From NCBI RefSeq assembly GCF_947487915.1, contig NZ_CANKYH010000005.1:124001-188000 (forward strand): a stretch of 64,000 bases of DNA, in the 5' to 3' direction. The DNA is from an uncultured Serinicoccus sp. Lineage in GTDB: Bacteria > Actinomycetota > Actinomycetes > Actinomycetales > Dermatophilaceae. A program made the position numbers and the translations under genes. Shown piece by piece: positions 7,507 to 16,489 of this stretch (the stretch's first letter is position 1; every line of letters begins with the position of its first letter). The notes under the pieces are model-generated. The model did not search any database, had not been told where the DNA came from, and worked only from the letters and a program-made list of their open reading frames with translations.

Positions 7507-8829
7507 ATGGCGTCGCAGCAGCTGCCCGAGATCGAGCCCCGACCCGACCTGCACGACGAGGCGGAGACCTGGTCGGTCGACCAGCTGCGCAGCACCCAGC
7601 TGCAGCGGCTGCAGGAGGGGGTGCGGCGCGCCTACGAGGGCGTCGCGCACTATCGCCGCCGGCTCGACGAGCGCGGCGTGCACCCCGACGACATCCGCAG
7701 CCTCGACGACGTGCGCCTCCTGCCCTTCACCACCAAGGCCGACCTGCGGGAGAACTACCCCTTCGGCATGCTCGCGGTGCCTCGCGAGCGGTGCGTCCGC
7801 GTGCACGCCAGCTCGGGCACGACCGGGCGCCCGACGGTGGTCGGCTACACGCAGGGCGACATCGACACCTGGGCCGGCCTCGTCGCCCGCTCGCTGCGCG
7901 CCGCGGGCACCCGGCCGGGCGACCTGGTCCACGTCGCCTACGGTTACGGCCTGTTCACCGGCGGCCTGGGCGCCCACTACGGCGCGGAGCGGCTGGGCTG
8001 CACCGTCGTCCCGATGAGCGGCGGGCAGACCGAGAAGCAGCTGCAGCTCATCGAGGACTTCAGGCCCCGCGTCATCATGGTGACGCCGTCCTACTTCCTC
8101 GCCCTCGTCGACGCGATGACCGAGCGCGGCACCGACCCGGCGAGCACCTCGCTCCAGGTCGGTGTCTTCGGGGCCGAGCCGTGGACCGAGGCGATGCGCG
8201 CCGAGATCGAGCAACGCTGCGCCATGCACGCGACCGACATCTTCGGGCTCTCCGAGATGATGGGGCCAGGCGTCGCGCAGGAGTGTGTCGAGACCAAGGA
8301 CGGGCTGACCCTGTGGGAGGACCACTTCTACCCCGAGATCGTCGACCCGCTGACCGACGAGCCGGTGCCGGACGGCGAGGAGGGCGAGCTGGTCCTCACC
8401 GCCATGACCCGCGAGGCCATGCCGGTGCTGCGCTACCGCACGCGCGACCTCACCCGCCTGCTGCCCGGCACCGCCCGGCCCGGTATGCGGCGGCTCGCCA
8501 AGATCACCGGCCGCAGCGACGACCTCATGATCGTCCGAGGGGTCAACGTCTTCCCCACCCAGATCGAGGAGCTGGTGCTCGCGCTGCCCGGGCTGACGCC
8601 GCACTTCCAGTGCGTCCTGTCCCGGCCCGGACGCATGGACCAGCTGACCATCAACGTCGAGGGTGAGCCCGGGCTCGGGGCGGACGCCCGGGACCGGCTC
8701 GCCGGTGAGCTCGCGCGGCAGGTGAAGGACCGCATCGGCACGAGCGCCCAGGTCGTCGTGCTCGCCGAAGGCGGCGTCGAGCGGTCGGTCGGCAAGGCGC
8801 GCCGCATCGTCGACCGGCGCGAGGGCTGA
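7507..8829 (+). CDS. paaK: phenylacetate-CoA ligase PaaK
   Basis: Cytoplasmic AMP-forming ligase that converts phenylacetate, CoA and ATP to phenylacetyl-CoA, the committing step of the aerobic hybrid pathway. At 440 residues it has the usual PaaK length. The ATP-binding P-loop SSGTTGRPT lies at 102-110; YGYGLFTGGLGAHYG, the FGAEPWTE strand, FGLSEMMGPG, the hinge YRTRDLTRL and the C-terminal SDDLMIVRGVNVFP lid follow in order. No truncation is visible. It is the last gene of the rightward paa run; the next operon begins 130 bp downstream behind its own promoter. Confidence 0.95.
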   Translation: MASQQLPEIEPRPDLHDEAETWSVDQLRSTQLQRLQEGVRRAYEGVAHYRRRLDERGVHPDDIRSLDDVRLLPFTTKADLRENYPFGMLAVPRERCVRVHASSGTTGRPTVVGYTQGDIDTWAGLVARSLRAAGTRPGDLVHVAYGYGLFTGGLGAHYGAERLGCTVVPMSGGQTEKQLQLIEDFRPRVIMVTPSYFLALVDAMTERGTDPASTSLQVGVFGAEPWTEAMRAEIEQRCAMHATDIFGLSEMMGPGVAQECVETKDGLTLWEDHFYPEIVDPLTDEPVPDGEEGELVLTAMTREAMPVLRYRTRDLTRLLPGTARPGMRRLAKITGRSDDLMIVRGVNVFPTQIEELVLALPGLTPHFQCVLSRPGRMDQLTINVEGEPGLGADARDRLAGELARQVKDRIGTSAQVVVLAEGGVERSVGKARRIVDRREG

Positions 8830-8833
8830 GCCG

Positions 8834-8898
8834 GCCGCAGGTCACGAACGGGCCACGACCCCGACTCGCCGGCGCCGCAGGTCACGAACGGGCCACGA
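8834..8898. repeat. two perfect 25-bp direct repeats
   Basis: The 25 bases at 8834-8858 recur exactly at 8874-8898 (start-to-start 40 bp, about four helical turns). They lie between the paaK stop and the promoter of the FtsX-type exporter operon, roughly 30-90 bp upstream of its -35. The spacing suits two regulator dimers on one DNA face; a non-functional intergenic repeat is the alternative. Confidence 0.6.
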
Positions 8899-8924
8899 TC
8901 ACCCCGCTGACCCGACGGCAGGTC

Positions 8925-8953
8925 TTGGTCGTGTCGGTCGCGCCGCCTAGGGT
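8925..8953 (+). promoter_or_regulatory. promoter of the FtsX-type ABC exporter operon
   Basis: TTGGTC (8925-8930), a 17-bp spacer and TAGGGT (8948-8953) form a good housekeeping-type promoter. Transcription would begin near 8960, two bases before the ATG at 8962, so the message is essentially leaderless. Confidence 0.6.
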
Positions 8954-8961
8954 CCAGCGGT

Positions 8962-11900
8962 ATGACGTGGGCGAGTTTCGCGAGGGCGCGGGCACGGTCC
9001 TCCCGGGGGCTGCTGCTCACGCTGCTGGCGCTGGTGACCGTCACGACGGCGATCATCGCGGGGACGGTCGGCTACTCGGGCGCCGCAGCCAGCACCGCTG
9101 CCCGCGGCGCGCTCACGGAGGGCGAGCCCACCGAGACCGGGGTCCAGGTGCAGACCCGGCTGGCCGAGGACCCGCGGCGCCAGGACGAGCAGGCGCGGCG
9201 CACGATCACCGGTGCCTTCGCCCCCGCCCCGGTGAGCATCGGCCGGCTCGTGGTGACCGAGCCGCGGCCGGTCCGGGTCGACGGCACGGACGCGGACGGC
9301 GAGCTCGTGCTCGTCGGCGGTCCGGAGCTGGCGCCGGGTGAGGCACCCGGCGACCTGGTCACGGTGCTGGACGGGACCTGGCCGCCGACCACCGGGGCCG
9401 AGGCGCCGGGAGCCGTCGAGGACGCCCCGGGGCAGGGCGCCCTGCACGTGGGGGCCGCGCAGGTCCTGGACCTGTCGGTCGGCGACACGCTGGTCGTGGA
9501 CGACCGCGCCGTCGAGGTCACCGCGCTCTGGCAGCCGGTGGACCCCTCGGACGCCTTCTGGTTCGGCGAGGAGCTGGTCCGCACCGGGGTGGCCGAGGAG
9601 GAGGCCACCCTGGGACCGCTGGTGGTCGACGAAGACCTGGCGCAGCAGCTGGGCGCGCCCTTCGTCCGCTGGCCGGTCCGGCCCGACGTCGACCGCATCA
9701 CCCCCGACGACCTCGGCGTGCTCGCGACCGGCGCCGAGAGCCTGCGCTCGGACCTGCGGGACGCTGACGGGGTGGCGGTCCGGGGGGTGCAGGTCGAGGG
9801 CGACCTCGCACCCACCGCAGGCCAGGCCTCGACCAACCTGGCCACGGCCCGGGCCCTGGGGGTCGTCCCGCTGTCCGTGCTCGTCCTCGTCACCGGGCTC
9901 GCCGTCACCCAGCTGGCCCGGTTGCTGGCCGCGACCCGGGAGCCGCAGGCCCAGCTGCTCGTGGCGCGGGGGGCCTCACGGCGCCAGGTCCTGCTCACCG
10001 GTCTCGTCGAGTCGGTGCTCGTCGCGCTGCTGGGGGCGGGCCTCGGCACCCTCGGGGCGTGGGCGGTGATGCAGGCCGTGCCGGGCGGTGAGGGGTTGCT
10101 GGCCCGGCTCGCCGTCACGGCGCTCCTCACCCTGGCCGGCATCACCCTGGCTCTCTGGGTCGTGGCCGTGCTCCAGGCGCGCCGCCTCTCCGGCGGGGCG
10201 GCGGTGGCCGACCGGTCGGGCCGGGTCCGGGCCGCGACGACGCTCGCCGCCGTGGTCCTCGTCCTGGGGGCGGCCGCGCTCAGCTGGTGGCAGCTGCGCC
10301 GCGCGGGCTCCCCGGTGACCCGGGCCGAGGACGGCACCCTCGGCACCGACCTCGTGGCTGCCGCCGCGCCGGCCCTGCTGCTGGCGGCCGCCGCCGTCCT
10401 CGCGACGGCCCTGCTGGGGCCGCTCAGCCGGCTGCTCGAGCTGGCCACCGGTCCCACCCGGGCCGCGACGCAGCACCTCGCCGCCGCGCAGGTCAGCCGT
10501 CGCCTGCAGGTGTATGCCGTGCCCGTCGTCCTCGTCGTCCTCGCCGCCGGCTCGACGACGCTGGCGGCGCTCTTCTCCGGGACCAGCGCGCAGCTGCGCG
10601 ACGACCTCGCGGCGGTCCGGGAGGGCGCGCCGCTGCGGGCCGACCTCGTCCGTCCGCCCGCCACGGTCGAGCCCGGTCTCGTGCCCCAGCCGCCCCCCGA
10701 CCTCGCCGCGCTGCCGGAGGTCGACGCGGCCGCCCTCGTCTGGTCCGACCCGGACGCCCGCGTCGGGGACGTCGACGTGCCGCTGACGCTGGCCCCCACC
10801 GGGACCGGCGCCGGCGGGCTCGGCGCGGTCGCGAACGTGCCCCAGGGCATACCGGGCGGCCTGGTGCCCGCCAGCCTGGACCGGGCGGTGGACGCCGACG
10901 GCGAGCCGCTGGCGGACTCCCCCGTCACCATCCCCGAGGGTGCCGACGAGATCAGCGCGGAGCTCGTGGTCGAGCGAGGCACCGACGCCTGGGAGATCGC
11001 CCGGCTCGAGCAGCTCCCCGCCGCCCAGCGGCGCCTCGTCGAGGGACTGGCGGCGGTGGGCTGGGACCCGGCGCAGACCGCGGCGGCCGGGGGGTCCTTC
11101 GTCTACGCCCTCGACGACTCCCCGGACGCGATCCGGCGGACGCTGGACAGCGAGGTGACCGCCGCCGCAACACCGGTCGAGCTCCGGGTGACGCTGCTGG
11201 TCGAGGATGTCGCCACCGGTCTGACCTCGCCGGTGACGTCCGAGGCCGTCCGGGCCGAGGGCCCGCAGCTGGCCTACGACCCGCAGGGGCTGGGCGACTG
11301 GACCTCGACCCCCGAGCGGACGACCGCGGACCTGCGCTTCGTGCTCCCCGAGGGGCGCGAGCACCGGGTCCGCTCGGTGACGGTCAGCACGCCGGGCACG
11401 GTCGAGGACGTGCCGCCCGACCTCCTCTCCGGCTACTCCTCGACCACCCTCGACCTCGACCTCGCGCTCACCGCCGGGGGCGAGGAGCTGCTCGCGGGGA
11501 CGGACGGGTGGGGCAGCACGACCGCGATGGACCCCGGCCAGGTGGCCCCGCTGCTGGAGGAGGCCGCCGCCGTCGAGGACCCCACCGTCGAGACGGCGAT
11601 CGAGGTCGACGAGCGCTACGTCGGGGAGGGCCTGCCCCGCGTCTCCTCGGTCGAGCTGAGCAACGAGATCGACGTCCCCCCCTGGGTGGACACCTCGAGC
11701 CCGACCTGGCGCCTGCAGGTCCCGGACCTGCGGCAGGACCCGCTGGAGGTCGGCATGTCACCCGGTCTGACCTACCGCGGTGGCCCGGTGCTCGGCCAGG
11801 GTGCCGGGGCGACCTCGCCGGAGGACGAACCGCCGGCCGCCACCGTCCCGGTCGCGCTGACCCGGCAGTCCGCTGCCGCGGCCGACCTGGCCGTCGGCGA

Positions 11901-12606
11901 CCCGGTCACCCTGCGCCTCGCCGGCACCACCGTGCCGGGCGTGGTGACCCACATCGTGGCCGCGCTGCCCGGGCAGCAGGGGGAGACCGCCGCCCTGGCG
12001 GACTCGCGGGTCGCCTCCCGGGTCCTCGCCGAGCAGCAGCGCAGCCTCACCTGGCCGGACGAGGTCTGGGCCACCCCCTCCGCGGGGGCGCCGGCCGCCG
12101 TCGAGGCCCTCTCCGCCCGTGCGGACCTGCGTGCCGTCACCGGGCCGGGGACGCTCTCCGTGACGGACGCGACGAGCGCTGCCCGGCTGGTCTTCTGGGT
12201 CGCCTCCGCAGGGGCCGTGCTCCTGGCCCTGACCGGGGTCGCCGCCGTGGCGGCGACCCTGCTGACCGCGCGCCGCCCGGAGGTCGCGGTGCTCCGGGCG
12301 CTGGGTATGCCACCCGCCGCCCAGGCGCGCTCGCGCGCCCTCGAGCTGGCCGGGGTGGTGCTGGTCGCGGCGGTCTTCGGCCTGGCCGCGGGCTGGCTCG
12401 TGGGCGCCGCAGTGGTGCCGGAGCTGGCGTCGTCGACCACCGCCCCCGGCCGGCTGCAGCTCCCGGCGGCGCTGCGGCTGGAGGCGCTGCCCTGGACGGC
12501 GCTGCTGGCGGTCACCCTCGTGACGGCAGGAGCCCTGACCGTCCTGGTGGCGCGGCGCGTCCGCGCGCAGGCCCTGGACCGCGGCTACCGGGAGGAGATC
12601 CGGTGA
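8962..12606 (+). CDS. FtsX-family ABC transporter permease, giant extracytoplasmic domain
   Basis: Membrane subunit of an ABC exporter or mechanotransmission complex, 1214 residues. An N-terminal helix (about 14-36) is followed by extracytoplasmic sequence, a first FtsX-type helix group (about 290-480, including VVPLSVLVLVTGLAVTQLARLL), another helix near 515-535, a large loop of about 500 residues and a C-terminal FtsX core (LVFWVASAGAVLLALTGVAA to the end). Two FtsX halves in one chain are typical of large actinobacterial permeases. Its stop overlaps the GTG of the next permease (GTGA). Substrate unknown; lipid, peptide or signal relay are all possible. Confidence 0.85.
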   Translation: MTWASFARARARSSRGLLLTLLALVTVTTAIIAGTVGYSGAAASTAARGALTEGEPTETGVQVQTRLAEDPRRQDEQARRTITGAFAPAPVSIGRLVVTEPRPVRVDGTDADGELVLVGGPELAPGEAPGDLVTVLDGTWPPTTGAEAPGAVEDAPGQGALHVGAAQVLDLSVGDTLVVDDRAVEVTALWQPVDPSDAFWFGEELVRTGVAEEEATLGPLVVDEDLAQQLGAPFVRWPVRPDVDRITPDDLGVLATGAESLRSDLRDADGVAVRGVQVEGDLAPTAGQASTNLATARALGVVPLSVLVLVTGLAVTQLARLLAATREPQAQLLVARGASRRQVLLTGLVESVLVALLGAGLGTLGAWAVMQAVPGGEGLLARLAVTALLTLAGITLALWVVAVLQARRLSGGAAVADRSGRVRAATTLAAVVLVLGAAALSWWQLRRAGSPVTRAEDGTLGTDLVAAAAPALLLAAAAVLATALLGPLSRLLELATGPTRAATQHLAAAQVSRRLQVYAVPVVLVVLAAGSTTLAALFSGTSAQLRDDLAAVREGAPLRADLVRPPATVEPGLVPQPPPDLAALPEVDAAALVWSDPDARVGDVDVPLTLAPTGTGAGGLGAVANVPQGIPGGLVPASLDRAVDADGEPLADSPVTIPEGADEISAELVVERGTDAWEIARLEQLPAAQRRLVEGLAAVGWDPAQTAAAGGSFVYALDDSPDAIRRTLDSEVTAAATPVELRVTLLVEDVATGLTSPVTSEAVRAEGPQLAYDPQGLGDWTSTPERTTADLRFVLPEGREHRVRSVTVSTPGTVEDVPPDLLSGYSSTTLDLDLALTAGGEELLAGTDGWGSTTAMDPGQVAPLLEEAAAVEDPTVETAIEVDERYVGEGLPRVSSVELSNEIDVPPWVDTSSPTWRLQVPDLRQDPLEVGMSPGLTYRGGPVLGQGAGATSPEDEPPAATVPVALTRQSAAAADLAVGDPVTLRLAGTTVPGVVTHIVAALPGQQGETAALADSRVASRVLAEQQRSLTWPDEVWATPSAGAPAAVEALSARADLRAVTGPGTLSVTDATSAARLVFWVASAGAVLLALTGVAAVAATLLTARRPEVAVLRALGMPPAAQARSRALELAGVVLVAAVFGLAAGWLVGAAVVPELASSTTAPGRLQLPAALRLEALPWTALLAVTLVTAGALTVLVARRVRAQALDRGYREEIR

Positions 12607-15401
12607 GCCCGCGTCACGGCATACCTCGGGCTCCGGGGCCGGCCCGGCTGGCCCGACGCCAGTTCTCCGCCGACCCGTGGGTGTCGGTCGGCCTGGCCCT
12701 GCTCATCGGCCTCGTCGCGCTGCTGCTCACGGCCGCGCCGCGCGGTCTCGTCGACGTGCAGGGCCGCCAGCTCGACCAGGAGATCGAGGCCCTCTCCGCC
12801 GCGCAGCGCGACCTGCGCGGCGACTGGCAGCGCAGCGTCTACGCCGGCCGCGCCGAGGACCTCACCGGCGACCCGACGAGCGACGGCTGGGCTCCGCTCG
12901 TCGAGGGCGCCGAGCGGGTCCGCAGCGAGCAGCCCGAGCCGCTGCGCGACGTGCTGGGCCCGACGCAGCTCCTGGCCCGGCTGCAGTCCGAGGTCTCTTT
13001 CACCCCGGACATCGAGTCCGGCTACTACGCCGCGACCCTCAGCCTGGCCGTCGACCCCGACCTGCGCGAGCACGTCCAGCTCGTCGAGGGCGACTGGCCC
13101 GAGCTGGTCGTCGGACCGTCGCCGCTCGTGGGCGCCGGTGAGCCCGGCGGCGAGCCCGTCGACGAGGCGCCACCGTCGCCGGAGGTACCGGAGGTACCGA
13201 TCGTGCTCCTGGAGGAGACTGCGCAGGAGCTGCTCCTCGAGGTGGGGGACGTCATCCCGCAGAGCGACCTCGTCGTCAGCGGCACCTACGAGCCCCGCGA
13301 CCCGGACGACCCGCGGTGGCAGCACGTCGACAACGCCGCGGTGATGGGCACGCTCTACGACCCCAACCAGGGGGAGGAGGCCTTCCTCACCGGGTTCCTC
13401 TCCCCGGAGAACCGTGGCAGCATCGGCCCGCCGGCCAGCGTCTCGATGCGGGTCTGGTATCCCGTCGACCCCTCCGCCATCACCGGCACCACGGGGCAGG
13501 TCGAGGCGCTGACCGCCCAGGTCAACGGCTTCCTCGCCGCCCAGCACCCGCTCGCCACCGCCGAGCAGATGGGCGACGCGCGGGCCTCGCAGATCCCGCT
13601 CTTCACCACCGACCTCACCGAGACGCTGGACCGCATCGCCGGCCAGCAGCGGGCGACGAGCTCCATGCTGGCGGTCGTCGCCGCCGGTCCGCTCGGCGTC
13701 GCCCTCGCCGTCGCCGCACTGGGCGCCCGGCTCGTCGTGCAGCGTCGGCAGCAGAGCCTGGCGATGACTCTCGCGCGCGGCGCCTCACCCGCCCAGCTGC
13801 GCCGCGTGATGGCCACGGAGGGCCTGCTGCTGGGGGTGCCGGCCGCCGCGCTCGGCCACGTCGCCGCGACGCTGCTCGTGCCGGGACCGACCCCCTGGTG
13901 GCAGTGGGCGGTCTCCGCCGCGGTCGCGCTCGTCCCGTCCCTCGCGCTGGCCGCCTCCGTCGACGACGCCTCGCTGCTGACCCGGCGCCAGGACCTCGCC
14001 GGGCGCAGCGGCAGCCGGTGGCGCTGGGTCGTGGAGGTGGCCGTCGTCGCGCTGGCCGGGGTCGCCACCTGGCGGCTCCTGGGCCGCGGGGCGCGCGGGG
14101 ACGACGCCACCGCGACCGGCATCGACCTGCTCGCCGCGGCCACCCCGGTGCTGCTCGCCCTCGCCGCCTGCGTCCTCACCCTGCGCCTCTACCCCCTCCC
14201 CCTGGCGGCGCTCACCCGGCTGCTGCGCGGCCGCCCCACGCTCACCCCGTTCCTGGGCGCCGCCCGCGCCCTGCGCGACCCGGTCGGTGGCCTCGTGCCG
14301 ACCCTGGCCGTCGTCCTCGGGACGACCGTGGCGCTGGTCAGCGCGGTGCTGCTGTCCACCGTGACCCGCGGTGCGCAGGTCGCGGCCTGGCAGGACACCG
14401 GCGCACCGGTCCGGCTCACCGGGCCGGTCCTCACCGACGAGCTGCGCGCCGAGATCGAGGCCCTCCCCGGGGTCGGCGCGGTCGGCGGCGTCGCCGACAG
14501 CGGCTCGACCCAGGACCTCGTCGTCGACGGGGAACGGGAGGCCGTGCGCGTCTGGGTGGCGGAGCCGCAGGTGGAGCAGGTGTATGCCTCCTCCGACCTC
14601 GTCGACGGCCCGCCGGCCGCGTTCTGGTCCGAGGACGGCAGACCCGGGGTCATGACGCTGCGCTCGGCGGGCGAGGCGGTGCCCGAGAGGGCGGGCGAGG
14701 TCGCCGTCTCGGGCCTCGGCGATGTGCAGGTGCTCGGTCACCTCGACGAGGTCCCCGGGGTCCGCATCACCGGTGCCGGGGTGCTGGTCGACGGCGACCG
14801 GTGGGTCGCGGCCGGCGGGACGATGCCCAGCGTGTCCATCACCCTCATCGGGGTCGAGGCGGGTGCCGACCCGGAGACGGTCGCCGAGGCCGTGACCGAG
14901 GTCGTCGGCACCGGCGGCGTGGTGACGACGGTGTCGACCCGGCTGGACACCTTCACCGAGGCGCCGGTGACGACCGGGCTGCGCCAGCTGTTCGTCGGGG
15001 CGACCCTGGTGTCCGCGCTGCTCACCGTCCTGGCGGTGGTCGTGGTGCAGCTCATGGGCTCGGGCGCCCGGACCCGGCTGCTCGCGACCCTGCGCACCCT
15101 CGGGCTCGCCCCCGGGCAGACGCGGGCGCTCACGGCGTGGGAGCTGGCCCCCCTGCTGGCGACCTCCCTCGTCGTGGGGACGGTGCTGGGGCTCGCCGTG
15201 CCCTGGGTGCTGCTGCGCGGCCTCGACCTCACCGGCCTGACCGGCGGGACGACCCAGCCCGCCCTCCACCTCGACCTGCCGCTGCTGGCCGCCGTGCTCG
15301 GCGCGGTGGTCCTGACCGTCCTGACCGCCGTCACCACCAGCGCCTGGCTCGCCGGGCGCACCAACCTCGCGCAGGCCCTGCGCGTCGGGGAGGACCGATG
15401 A
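12603..15401 (+). CDS. FtsX-family ABC transporter permease, second subunit
   Basis: Second large permease, 932 residues, with the same plan as its upstream partner: an N-terminal helix (SVGLALLIGLVALLLTAAPR, about 25-44), an extracytoplasmic domain to about 350, FtsX helices (SSMLAVVAAGPLGVALAVAALGARL onward), a second external domain and a C-terminal helix triplet ending LAQALRVGEDR. GTG 12603 overlaps the previous stop and puts the helix at the right distance from the N-terminus; the frame is open further upstream but that part is antisense-like. It probably pairs with the 8962 gene product as a heterodimer. Its stop overlaps the next ATG (ATGA). Confidence 0.85.
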   Translation: MSPRHGIPRAPGPARLARRQFSADPWVSVGLALLIGLVALLLTAAPRGLVDVQGRQLDQEIEALSAAQRDLRGDWQRSVYAGRAEDLTGDPTSDGWAPLVEGAERVRSEQPEPLRDVLGPTQLLARLQSEVSFTPDIESGYYAATLSLAVDPDLREHVQLVEGDWPELVVGPSPLVGAGEPGGEPVDEAPPSPEVPEVPIVLLEETAQELLLEVGDVIPQSDLVVSGTYEPRDPDDPRWQHVDNAAVMGTLYDPNQGEEAFLTGFLSPENRGSIGPPASVSMRVWYPVDPSAITGTTGQVEALTAQVNGFLAAQHPLATAEQMGDARASQIPLFTTDLTETLDRIAGQQRATSSMLAVVAAGPLGVALAVAALGARLVVQRRQQSLAMTLARGASPAQLRRVMATEGLLLGVPAAALGHVAATLLVPGPTPWWQWAVSAAVALVPSLALAASVDDASLLTRRQDLAGRSGSRWRWVVEVAVVALAGVATWRLLGRGARGDDATATGIDLLAAATPVLLALAACVLTLRLYPLPLAALTRLLRGRPTLTPFLGAARALRDPVGGLVPTLAVVLGTTVALVSAVLLSTVTRGAQVAAWQDTGAPVRLTGPVLTDELRAEIEALPGVGAVGGVADSGSTQDLVVDGEREAVRVWVAEPQVEQVYASSDLVDGPPAAFWSEDGRPGVMTLRSAGEAVPERAGEVAVSGLGDVQVLGHLDEVPGVRITGAGVLVDGDRWVAAGGTMPSVSITLIGVEAGADPETVAEAVTEVVGTGGVVTTVSTRLDTFTEAPVTTGLRQLFVGATLVSALLTVLAVVVVQLMGSGARTRLLATLRTLGLAPGQTRALTAWELAPLLATSLVVGTVLGLAVPWVLLRGLDLTGLTGGTTQPALHLDLPLLAAVLGAVVLTVLTAVTTSAWLAGRTNLAQALRVGEDR

Positions 15402-16489
15402 GCACGACCCCTCAGCACCACCAGGAGCAGACCGTGGACGAATCGACCGGGCTCGCGACCGTGGCCGACCGGGCCACCCTCGGGACGGCGGACGACCACG
15501 CCGCGCTCGGGACGGTGCGCGAGCACCAGGGCCCGGACATCTGGTGCGAGGACCTGGTCCGGATCTACTCCACCGAGGGCGTGGAGGTGCAGGCCCTGCA
15601 GGGGCTCAACCTCGTCGTCGACCCTGGCGACGTCGTCGCGCTGGTCGGGGCCAGCGGCTCCGGCAAGTCGACCCTGCTGGGCATCCTCTCGGGGTTGGAC
15701 CGGCCGACCGGGGGCCGCGCCCGGGTGGCCGGGGTGGACCTGCTGTCGATGAGCCGCGCGCAACGGGTCGACTACCAGCGCCACACCGTCGGCTTCGTCT
15801 GGCAGCAGACCTCCCGCAACCTGCTGCCCTTCCTCTCCGCGGCGGAGAACGTCGCCCTGCCCATGGTCATCTCCGGTCGCCGCGAGCGCGGCCGGCGGGT
15901 GGAGGAGCTGCTGGGGCTGCTCGGCCTCGGCGACTGCGCCGACCGCCGGCCGACCGAGCTGTCCGGCGGGCAGCAGCAGCGGGTCGCGATCGCCACCGCC
16001 CTGGCCAACTCACCGGCCGTGCTGCTCGCCGACGAGCCGACCGGTGAGCTCGACGACACCGCCTCCGCCCAGGTCCTCGAGGTGATGCGCGAGGCCGCCG
16101 GCAGCCTCGGCACCACCGTGCTCGTGGTCACCCACGACCCCACCGTCTCCGACCACGTGCGGCGCACGGTCGCGATCCGCGACGGCCGCACCTCGACCGA
16201 GGTGCTCCGGTATGTCGTGACCGACGAGTCGGGCGAGCAGCGGCAGGTCGCCCGGGAGTACACCGTCATCGACCGGGCCGGGCGCATCCAGCTGCCGAAG
16301 GCGCACGTCGAGGGGCTCGGCCTGCGGGACCGGGTGCGGCTCGAGCACGAGAGCACCCACGTGCAGGTCTGGCCCGACGACGAGGAGCACCAGACGCGCG
16401 GTGGCGACGGGCCGGCCCCGCCGTCGGGGCGCGCGCCCGATCCCCGCACCGGACGCTCGGTCCGCACGCAGGAGGACGACGATGAGTGA
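15398..16489 (+). CDS. ABC transporter ATPase with C-terminal AbrB-like domain
   Basis: Cytoplasmic nucleotide-binding subunit, 363 residues. After a 45-residue acidic N-terminus come Walker A (GASGSGKST), the Q-loop, the signature LSGGQQQR, Walker B (VLLADEPTGELDD) and the H-loop (VVTHD), a MacB/LolD-like order. Unusually the chain continues about 90 residues beyond the ATPase. YTVIDRAGRIQLPK followed by GLGLRDRVRLE is the beta-hairpin signature of SpoVT/AbrB swapped-hairpin DNA-binding or oligomerisation domains. The tail ends in a disordered acidic stretch. It may tether or regulate the transporter. ATG 15398 overlaps the permease stop. Confidence 0.88.
   Translation: MSTTPQHHQEQTVDESTGLATVADRATLGTADDHAALGTVREHQGPDIWCEDLVRIYSTEGVEVQALQGLNLVVDPGDVVALVGASGSGKSTLLGILSGLDRPTGGRARVAGVDLLSMSRAQRVDYQRHTVGFVWQQTSRNLLPFLSAAENVALPMVISGRRERGRRVEELLGLLGLGDCADRRPTELSGGQQQRVAIATALANSPAVLLADEPTGELDDTASAQVLEVMREAAGSLGTTVLVVTHDPTVSDHVRRTVAIRDGRTSTEVLRYVVTDESGEQRQVAREYTVIDRAGRIQLPKAHVEGLGLRDRVRLEHESTHVQVWPDDEEHQTRGGDGPAPPSGRAPDPRTGRSVRTQEDDDE

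Noticed and set aside
10287..12602. Open frame upstream of and in frame with the second exporter permease
   Set aside because: It overlaps the first permease in another frame and is Arg/Ala/Gly-rich; the real start is the GTG at 12603 with a GTGA junction.
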